DNA of 64,000 nt from Pontiellaceae bacterium B12219 (GTDB taxonomy: Bacteria; Verrucomicrobiota; Kiritimatiellia; Kiritimatiellales; Pontiellaceae), in the NCBI GenBank assembly GCA_029432795.1, contig JARNMJ010000009.1:1-64000 (forward strand). The letters are read 5' to 3'. Of the stretch, positions 58,059-64,000 are shown in pieces; the stretch's first letter is position 1, and the number at the start of each line of letters is the position of its first letter. The notes below the pieces were generated by a model. The model saw only the letters and a list, made by a program, of their open reading frames with translations, was not told the origin of the DNA and made no database searches. The position numbers and the translations under genes are program-made.

Positions 58059-59303
58059 ATGAGTGGACGCAAAGTAGTAGTAACCGGATTGGGTGTTGTA
58101 TCTCCGGTCGCAAGTGAACTGAATGCTTTCTGGGAAGGCATCGTAAATGGAAAATCAGGCATTGGTCAGGTTCAGCAGATGGCTGATATCGCGGAATATC
58201 CAGTGACCATCGCCGGCGAAGTCCGCGACCTCGATATTGAACGATTTGTAGATAGAAAAGATGCCCGAAAGATGGATCCGTTTTCCATTTTCGGATTGGC
58301 CGCAGCAGTCATGGCGATTGAAGATTCCGGGTTGGATGTTTCAAAGGTTGATCTGGAACGTGTCGGTGTAATTGCCAGTTCCGGCATCGGTGGAATGCAG
58401 GTAATGCAGAACGAATGTCTGAAGGCTTATGAAAAAGGGCCGAGGCGCGTTTCTCCGCAGCTCATTCCCCAGATGATTGTGAATATTCTTTCAGGATATG
58501 TTTCCATCAGATACGGATTTAAGGGCCCTAACTTCTGTGTCACCAGTGCCTGTGCATCCGGTACGCACTCGATTGGGGAAGCCATGCGTATTATTCAGTA
58601 TGGCGATGCGGACGTTATGATTGCCGGCGGTTCTGAAGCGTCGGTTGCTATGCTGGGTGTTGCCGGGTTTGCCGCGCTTCGTGCCACGAGCCGCCGCAAT
58701 GATGATCCGGAAGGCGCATCCCGCCCGTTTGATAAAGAGCGTGATGGTTTTGTGATGTCGGAAGGTGCCGGAATACTGGTGCTGGAATCCGAAGAACATG
58801 CTCTGGCCCGCGGGGCAACTATTTATTGTGAAGCCGCCGGATATGGACGTACCGGCGATGCGTATCACGTGACAGCTCCGGCCGAAGAGGCTGATCAGGC
58901 TGCCCGCGGTATGAAACTCGCAATTAAAGATGCCGGTCTTACGCCGGATGATATTGACTATGTTAATGCGCACGGCACTTCGACCTATTACAACGATAAA
59001 GGCGAAACCATCGCGATCAAGAAAGCGCTGGGCGAAGAAAAGGCCTATAAAACAGCCGTGAGTTCCACGAAGTCGATGACCGGTCATATGCTTGGAGCAG
59101 CCGGTGGAGTTGAGGCCGCAATTTGTGCGCTGGCGATTCGCGACGGTGTTGCACCGCCGACGATCAACTACACCACACCCGATCCGGAGTGCGATCTGGA
59201 CTATGTTCCGAATGTGGCTCGTAAAATGGAAATCAATGCAGCGCTGAGCAACTCGCTGGGTTTCGGTGGTCACAATGCCACCTTATGCTTCAAGAAAAAC
59301 TAG
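58059..59303 (+). CDS. fabF: 3-oxoacyl-ACP synthase II FabF
   Basis: A condensing enzyme of about 414 residues for chain elongation. The catalytic triad is Cys in VTSACASGTHSIGE, His in NAHGTSTYYND and His in KSMTGHMLGAAGGVEA. The ATG at 58059 has GAGGTGG upstream; the longer frame from 57993 runs through the hairpin. Last gene of the fatty-acid operon, followed by a terminator. Confidence 0.95.
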   Translation: MSGRKVVVTGLGVVSPVASELNAFWEGIVNGKSGIGQVQQMADIAEYPVTIAGEVRDLDIERFVDRKDARKMDPFSIFGLAAAVMAIEDSGLDVSKVDLERVGVIASSGIGGMQVMQNECLKAYEKGPRRVSPQLIPQMIVNILSGYVSIRYGFKGPNFCVTSACASGTHSIGEAMRIIQYGDADVMIAGGSEASVAMLGVAGFAALRATSRRNDDPEGASRPFDKERDGFVMSEGAGILVLESEEHALARGATIYCEAAGYGRTGDAYHVTAPAEEADQAARGMKLAIKDAGLTPDDIDYVNAHGTSTYYNDKGETIAIKKALGEEKAYKTAVSSTKSMTGHMLGAAGGVEAAICALAIRDGVAPPTINYTTPDPECDLDYVPNVARKMEINAALSNSLGFGGHNATLCFKKN

Positions 59304-59326
59304 CATTTTCAGCGATTGAAAGTGAT

Positions 59327-59372
59327 GGGGCGGGAAGGGTCGACGATGTTGACTTTCTCGCCCTTTTTATTT
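59327..59372 (+). terminator. Terminator of the fatty-acid operon
   Basis: The imperfect long stem GGGCGGGAAGGGTCGAC/GTTGACTTTCTCGCCC is followed by TTTTTATTTG, about 25 bases after the fabF stop. Confidence 0.8.
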
Positions 59373-59419
59373 GTGATCGAGTGATCTGGCGCGGCGTTCC
59401 GCCTTTATTATTTTCCGGC

Positions 59420-59486
59420 TTCCAATGATTGGAAGAAAACGCCATGTTTTCCGAACCTTGGAAACAGTGGTTTCCAATCATTGGAA
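59420..59486. repeat. Cluster of three dispersed palindromes
   Basis: TTCCAATGATTGGAA (59420-59434), TTCCGAACCTTGGAA (59449-59463, one arm change) and TTCCAATCATTGGAA (59472-59486) lie within 67 bases just upstream of the heptose adenylyltransferase gene. Centre-to-centre spacings are 29 and 23 bases. Confidence 0.85.
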
Positions 59487-59494
59487 GAGAGTTT

Positions 59495-59998
59495 ATGAGA
59501 AAATTAGAAAATAAAATTCTGACGAAAGAGCAGATGCTGATTGAACGGGCGCGATTAAAAGAGCAGGGGCAGGTGGTTTCGTTCACCAATGGCTGTTTCG
59601 ATATTCTGCACCCAGGCCATGTGACCTATTTGCAGTTTGCCCGCGAGCAGGGCGATGTGCTGGTGCTCGGAATGAATTCCGATTCATCTGTGAAGCGCAA
59701 CAAGGGCGATGATCGCCCGATCGTTTGCGAGGAAGATCGTGCCAAGGTGATTGCGGCGCTGGAGTGCATTGATTATGTAGTTTTGTTCGATGAGGACGAG
59801 CCGCGCGAACTGATTGCGGAATTGCTTCCGGATGTGCTGGTGAAGGGCGAGGACTGGGCGCACTACGTTTCCGGCCGTGAAGAAGTGGAGGCTGCCGGCG
59901 GTAAAGTGGTGTTGGCAAAGATGGTTGAAGGCCGTTCCACCACCAACGTAATTGGTCGCATTTTAGAAGTTTACGGAAAAGAGCAGGCAAACCACTAG
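59495..59998 (+). CDS. rfaE2: D-glycero-beta-D-manno-heptose 1-phosphate adenylyltransferase
   Basis: A 167-residue nucleotidyltransferase that corresponds to the C-terminal half of E. coli HldE. The motif TNGCFDILHPGHVTYLQFAREQGD carries the HxGH signature; later blocks are NSDSSVKRNKGDDRPI and EGRSTTNVIGRI. It makes ADP-heptose for the LPS inner core. I chose the ATG at 59495 with GGAAGAGAG upstream; the longer frame from 59429 would translate the palindrome cluster. The separate kinase half is not in the window. Confidence 0.93.
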   Translation: MRKLENKILTKEQMLIERARLKEQGQVVSFTNGCFDILHPGHVTYLQFAREQGDVLVLGMNSDSSVKRNKGDDRPIVCEEDRAKVIAALECIDYVVLFDEDEPRELIAELLPDVLVKGEDWAHYVSGREEVEAAGGKVVLAKMVEGRSTTNVIGRILEVYGKEQANH

Positions 59999-60073
59999 TT
60001 TCTGCTAATTCACACTGATGGTCGGAGTGCGGGGAATCAGAGAGTATTAGTGGTTAAAAAATGGACGAAATTT

Positions 60074-61042
60074 ATGAGTATTAAATACATTGTTACGGGC
60101 GGGGCCGGGTTTATCGGCAGCAACATCGTGAAAGAGCTGAATGCGCGGGGTGAAGACGATATTCTAATTGTCGATTCACTGGGCATGGGCGAAAAGTGGA
60201 AAAACCTTGTCGGTTTGCGCTATGAAGATTACCTCGATAAGGGCGATCTGTTTACGGTGCTGGCCGACGGTATTCTTGCGAACGTGGAAGCCGTTTATCA
60301 CTTAGGTGCCTGCAGTGCGACGACGGAGCGCGATGCCGATTATCTGATGGAAAATAATTACGGCTACACGCGTGCGTTATGTGAAGAGTGTTTGGCGCAT
60401 GATGTGCGGTTTGTTTATGCTTCCAGCGCGGCAACTTATGGTGATGGTAATCTGGGCTATTCGGATGCCGATGATAAGACTCCGGGTTATAAACCGCTGA
60501 ATATGTATGGCTATTCAAAGCATATGTTTGATCTGTGGGCGCTGAAGGCGGGGATTGCAGATAAAATTGCGGGCATGAAATATTTTAATGTCTATGGGCC
60601 GGGCGAGGGGCATAAAGATGATATGCGTTCCGTGATTCATAAATCCTATTTCCAGATTTTGGAAACCGGGGAGGTGAAGCTCTTTAAATCGCATCGTCCG
60701 GATTATAAGGACGGTGAGCAGGTTCGCGATTTTGTTTATGTAAAAGATGCCGTAAAAGAGACGCTTTGGTTTGGTGAAAATCGCGAGGTTGGCGGAGTGT
60801 TTAATTGCGGAACCGGAACGCCGCGTACCTGGGTGGATCTGGTTTCTGCTGTCTTTAAGGCGATGGGCCGCGAGCCGAATATCACCTTCATCGACATGCC
60901 GGAGCATCTGCAGGGGAAATATCAGTATCACACGCAGGCCGATCTCACGAAACTGCGGTCGGTGGGCTATGATGCGGAATTTACTGCGCTGGAAGACGGT
61001 GTGGCTGACTATGTTCAGAACTATTTAATGAATGAAGAATGA
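60074..61042 (+). CDS. hldD: ADP-glyceromanno-heptose 6-epimerase
   Basis: An extended short-chain dehydrogenase of about 322 residues that epimerises ADP-heptose at C6 for LPS core synthesis. The cofactor motif is VTGGAGFIGSNIVKEL, the active site is in YASSAATYG and YGYSKHMFD (Tyr and Lys), and FNVYGPGEGHKDDMRSV is the HldD-type block. I prefer the ATG at 60074; an upstream GTG at 60050 adds eight basic residues. It pairs functionally with the preceding adenylyltransferase. Palindrome copy at 60650-60664. Confidence 0.93.
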   Translation: MSIKYIVTGGAGFIGSNIVKELNARGEDDILIVDSLGMGEKWKNLVGLRYEDYLDKGDLFTVLADGILANVEAVYHLGACSATTERDADYLMENNYGYTRALCEECLAHDVRFVYASSAATYGDGNLGYSDADDKTPGYKPLNMYGYSKHMFDLWALKAGIADKIAGMKYFNVYGPGEGHKDDMRSVIHKSYFQILETGEVKLFKSHRPDYKDGEQVRDFVYVKDAVKETLWFGENREVGGVFNCGTGTPRTWVDLVSAVFKAMGREPNITFIDMPEHLQGKYQYHTQADLTKLRSVGYDAEFTALEDGVADYVQNYLMNEE

Positions 61043-61153
61043 TGATGATTTCAGAATATAGAATGGATGGTCTGCGACAGTTTAATGAAAAGCAATGCCG
61101 GTGCGGCCTGAGTTCCTGTATTCCCGATTCTGAAATCTTAATTCTTAATTGTC

Positions 61154-62404
61154 ATGGCTGTTAGCATTGCCGAGATGATCCTGCTGGGTTTGCTGGCGGA
61201 TTGGGTGTTCCGCAAAATGCGGATGCCCGGCCTGCTGGGCATGCTTTTGCTGGGGGTCGTTTTCGGTCCGTATGTGCTGAACCTGCTGGAGCTCGGATTT
61301 CTGGAGGCCTCTTCCGATCTCCGGATGATTGCACTGATTATTATCCTGCTGCGGGCTGGTTTTGAATTGAGCCGGGATGTACTCAATCGGGTGGGAGTTC
61401 AGGCTTTGTTGTTGTCATTTATTCCCGGCATTCTGGAAGGGGGAACCATTGCGCTTGTTGGGCCGTATTTTCTCCCGTTGACCCATTTGGAATCTGCGAT
61501 GCTCGGGTTTATTATTGCGGCCGTTTCCCCGGCCGTTGTGGTGCCCATGATGATCAGTTTCATTGAGCGGAAAATGGGTGCAAAAAAAGGTATTCCGACG
61601 ATGATTCTTGCGGCGGCATCGCTGGATGATGTGGTCGCCATCGTTCTTTTCAGCGTTTTTCTCGGGTTTTACACCGGATCTGCCGAACATATTCTGCTGA
61701 AGGTTGCCGGTATTCCTTTTTCGATTGTTGCCGGGATCGGAGTCGGATTGCTTTCGGGGCTGTTGCTGCTGAAGCTGTTTGAGCAATTTAATCCGCGGGC
61801 GACGAAACGGACCATGATTGTGATCGGCGTGTCGATTTTACTGGTACGATTTCAGCAGCTGCTGGAAGGGTACGGGATTCCTTTTGCGGCGTTGCTGGCT
61901 GTGATGGGGACCGGTTTTATTATTCTCGAAAAAAGAGAACAGATGGCGCATGAGATTTCTTCCAAGCTTGGGAAACTCTGGGTCTTTGCTTCGATCATGC
62001 TTTTTACTCTGGTTGGAGCGCAGGTGGATATTACGCTGGCCTGGCATACGGGGTTGGCCGGTTTAGGGGTCATTGCCTGCGGTTTGGCGGCTCGAAGTGT
62101 CGGTGTTTTGCTGGCCTTGATCAAAAGTCCGCTCACGATGAAGGAGCGTCTGTTTTCTGTGGTTGCTTATTGGCCGAAAGCCACCGTTCAAGCCGCAATG
62201 GGGGCGGTTCCTTTGGCGGCCATGCAGGCTGCAGGTATGGATTTGGGACCGGGTAATGTCATTCTTGCTGTTGCTGTACTGAGCATTATTTTCACTGCTC
62301 CACTCGGTGCTGTGGCAATTAAGATGGTGGGCGAACGCGTGCTCGTTAAGGCCGATTCGGGCTGTTCGTTGGCGGCGGCTGCAGCGATTTCCTCGAGTAA
62401 ATAA
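61154..62404 (+). CDS. Cation:proton antiporter (CPA family)
   Basis: A 416-residue membrane protein with about 12 hydrophobic segments. MRMPGLLGMLLLGVVFGPYVLNLLELG at the N-terminus, the antiporter core SLDDVVAIVLF (paired Asp) and AAVSPAVVVPMMISF are typical of Na+/H+ or K+/H+ exchangers. It has no regulatory C-terminal domain, unlike the other antiporter near 44 kb. The preceding gap (61043-61153) holds TTAATTCTTAATT words. Confidence 0.88.
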   Translation: MAVSIAEMILLGLLADWVFRKMRMPGLLGMLLLGVVFGPYVLNLLELGFLEASSDLRMIALIIILLRAGFELSRDVLNRVGVQALLLSFIPGILEGGTIALVGPYFLPLTHLESAMLGFIIAAVSPAVVVPMMISFIERKMGAKKGIPTMILAAASLDDVVAIVLFSVFLGFYTGSAEHILLKVAGIPFSIVAGIGVGLLSGLLLLKLFEQFNPRATKRTMIVIGVSILLVRFQQLLEGYGIPFAALLAVMGTGFIILEKREQMAHEISSKLGKLWVFASIMLFTLVGAQVDITLAWHTGLAGLGVIACGLAARSVGVLLALIKSPLTMKERLFSVVAYWPKATVQAAMGAVPLAAMQAAGMDLGPGNVILAVAVLSIIFTAPLGAVAIKMVGERVLVKADSGCSLAAAAAISSSK

Positions 62405-62855
62405 TACGTACACCATTACAAGTCCGGGTATTGCGCGGTCTCTTTTTCAGAAAATAAACGCTGAAACGCATCGGCGATAAAAGGGTGATTCACTTTTAAA
62501 TTCTGATTTTTGTTCCGTCAGTATTTTCAATGCAGATTGTTCCGGTCCTGTATTCGATCCTGTTGATTTTAAAAGAGATACGGATTGAATGGGTCCTCTT
62601 ATTAAAAGTCGGTTCAAAACGGCCTGATAATTGCTTTAGTTTATGAGTGCATTTTTATGGTTCCGCAAAGGGTAAATTACCGGTTCGAAATCGCTTTTTT
62701 ACGGTTATTGGCTTGAAATGTTTCTCATGGGTAATAGTCTGTTACGAATCGCAATTATTATGCGTGTAACGTCATAAGACACGTGTATTACGTGAGTGAA
62801 GGTGGTCGTTATTGACCGCCCTGATTTTTGTTACTGTGTGACGAGGGGTAAGTAT
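62405..62855. other. AT-rich gene-free region before the TPR gene
   Basis: Over 450 bases without a credible gene. A hairpin GGTGGTC-gttatt-GACCGCC (62801-62820), followed by CTGATTTTTG, lies 36 bases before the next start and may be a leader element or weak terminator. AAAAGGGTGATT and other AT-rich stretches could be promoters, but none fits well. No palindrome copy or known riboswitch was seen. Confidence 0.4.
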
Positions 62856-64000
62856 ATGAAGTTTTGTTTCCGTTCTTTTGGACGCGCTGTAAAAGTTTCC
62901 GTTATGGTTGCTGCGTTCTCTTCCTGTGCAGCAATTGCTCAGGATTATTCATCCATGGGGATTACGGATCTGGTTGGTTCTGCTGACCGGATGCTGCAAC
63001 GCGGTGATTATCGGGCTGCGCTTCCCGCCCTTCAGGAAGTGATTAATCGTACGGCTTCCTTAACCGATCCGCAGGGAAGAGATACGGCTCAGACCTGCCG
63101 TTTCCAACTGGCCCGCGCGTACTATCAGGTTGGTGATACGACTGCCGGTGTTAAAATTCTGGAAGAATATCTCGCCAATGAACCCTGTAAAGAAGAACGC
63201 GTGGCCTTGCGTATGATGGCTCAGGGATTCTTTGACACCCAGGACTGGGCACGGATTGAGGAAATTTCCCTCCGCCTGCTGGCAATGTCTAATCTGGAAA
63301 AGGAAGATATTTATAACGGGAACCTCCTCTTGGGGCAGGCTCGTTTCCGTCAGGAAAAATGGGCGGAGTCGGTTGAACCGCTAAGTGTTGCTGCAAAAAT
63401 GGCCAAGGAACCCCGAATTGTCGGGCTGTGTCAGATCATGATTGTACGGGCGCTCGTTGAAGCGGAAAGCTGGCGCGAACTCTTCGGATGGATTCCGCAG
63501 ATTTACCGGACCGATTCCAAATACGATATAACACTGAACCTTACCTTGATGAAGGCCGGCAAGGCTCGTTTCGAAGATGGGGACTATCTCAATGCCTTGC
63601 TGCTGTACCGCATGGTGCTTCCTCGCGAAGAGCTGTTGAATTTTGCCGATTCAAATCTTCAGGAACTGGCCGTTAAGCTGGAAGCCGACATGAAGCGCGG
63701 GATTACCGAGGCGGAAATTGAAGAACGGCGCAATGAAATCACTGATATTCAGGAATCTAAAAAAACCTTGGAAGAACTCCCTCCGTATGAAGATGAAGTA
63801 ACTTTCCGGATCGGGCAGATCTATGCGGAGGTAAAACGCTATTGGGAAGGGTATGTTCTGTTTGACAGCCTTTATCAGAAGGACCGAAACAGTGAAATCG
63901 GTGAAGCCTCCATGCTTCAATCCGTTCTTATTCTTTACGATGTGGAGCAGATCAACCGCGCTGAAGAACGCATCCTGCTTTATCTGGACGAAAAGCCGGA
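62856..64000 (+). CDS. Secreted TPR-like protein, partial (runs off the window)
   Basis: An open frame of 381 codons that continues past the window end. It starts MKFCFRSFGRAVKVSVMVAA, with a clear signal peptide (cleavage probably near AIAQ, about residue 26). The rest is alpha-helical with tetratricopeptide-like units (ALQEVINRTASL, RFQLARAYYQVGDTTAGVKILEEYLA, LNALLLYRMVL). A periplasmic or outer-membrane scaffold role is likely; the specific function is unknown. AGGGGTAAG precedes the ATG. Confidence 0.75.
   Translation, partial: MKFCFRSFGRAVKVSVMVAAFSSCAAIAQDYSSMGITDLVGSADRMLQRGDYRAALPALQEVINRTASLTDPQGRDTAQTCRFQLARAYYQVGDTTAGVKILEEYLANEPCKEERVALRMMAQGFFDTQDWARIEEISLRLLAMSNLEKEDIYNGNLLLGQARFRQEKWAESVEPLSVAAKMAKEPRIVGLCQIMIVRALVEAESWRELFGWIPQIYRTDSKYDITLNLTLMKAGKARFEDGDYLNALLLYRMVLPREELLNFADSNLQELAVKLEADMKRGITEAEIEERRNEITDIQESKKTLEELPPYEDEVTFRIGQIYAEVKRYWEGYVLFDSLYQKDRNSEIGEASMLQSVLILYDVEQINRAEERILLYLDEKP

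Larger units (their letters stand above)
428..60664. repeat. Dispersed 15-bp palindrome family TTCCAR-NNN-YTGGAA
   Basis: Copies with both arms TTCCA and TGGAA intact start at 428, 1004, 2874, 4018, 5197, 6595, 12694, 15786, 16411, 20331, 21141, 21173, 21445, 21989, 30312, 35593, 35627, 36889, 41515, 41713, 45236, 47236, 48009, 48665, 50272, 51835, 53134, 59420, 59472 and 60650. The sixth base is always a purine and the tenth a pyrimidine except at 48009. One-change copies lie at 259, 1054, 3399, 15428, 20643, 55063, 59449 and 61960. Twenty-two of the 30 are inside genes. Confidence 0.9.

Overview
The window looks like a chromosomal stretch from an anaerobic Gram-negative bacterium. Heptose enzymes for an LPS inner core, a secretin, a YajC/SecDF translocon and a lipoprotein point to an outer membrane. 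An NAD-linked [FeFe] hydrogenase with its Rex regulator points to fermentation. Housekeeping genes dominate. The gene set, the moderate GC content, and a huge secreted CotH/lamin-tail protein fit the Planctomycetes-Verrucomicrobia-Kiritimatiellota group; I lean to Kiritimatiellota, but this is inference, because no rRNA is present. I saw no tRNA, rRNA, CRISPR array, transposase or prophage.

Layout. 0.3-5.5 kb (+): murD, a LysM lipoprotein, ftsW, a methyltransferase and an RluA-type pseudouridine synthase. 5.4-11.7 kb (-): the 1587-residue CotH/LTD protein and RlmD. 11.8-16.9 kb: nitroreductase, thioredoxin, a 56-residue ferredoxin, a Fur-family regulator, a TPR membrane protein and a short ComEC. 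16.9-24.5 kb (-): TrhO, a flavin reductase, PanE, an orphan ribbon-helix-helix protein, a SpoU methyltransferase, MurC and a secretin. 24.6-29.7 kb (-): a five-gene hydrogenase operon, with divergent rex at 30.0 kb. 30.9-35.6 kb (+): DUF975 protein, tgt, yajC, secDF. 35.7-45.1 kb (+): a CDF transporter, a phosphorelay/partner-switch cluster interleaved with sugar-transferase genes, recJ (frame-broken) and an antiporter fused to a PTS EIIA domain. 45.3-50.1 kb (-): rseP, cdsA, uppS, purA. 50.4-53.5 kb: a small unknown gene, lexA with its SOS box and a small companion gene, and a DEAD-box helicase. 53.3-59.3 kb (+): yceD, rpmF, plsX, fabH, fabD, fabG, acpP, fabF. 59.5-62.4 kb (+): heptose adenylyltransferase, hldD and an antiporter. 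The window ends inside a secreted TPR protein.

The least expected signal is not a gene. A 15-bp palindrome, TTCCAR-NNN-YTGGAA, occurs about 30 times with intact arms, where about 0.06 would be expected by chance in random sequence. It lies in coding and non-coding DNA alike, sometimes forming part of a terminator. A second class of non-coding element consists of short repeated words (CGTGA, CGTAAT, GATGAA, CTTGAAA), several of them arranged as inverted pairs. Other points of interest are a canonical A AAA AAC slippery site exactly where recJ loses frame, a self-contained partner-switch module among exopolysaccharide genes, and a perfect SOS palindrome upstream of lexA.
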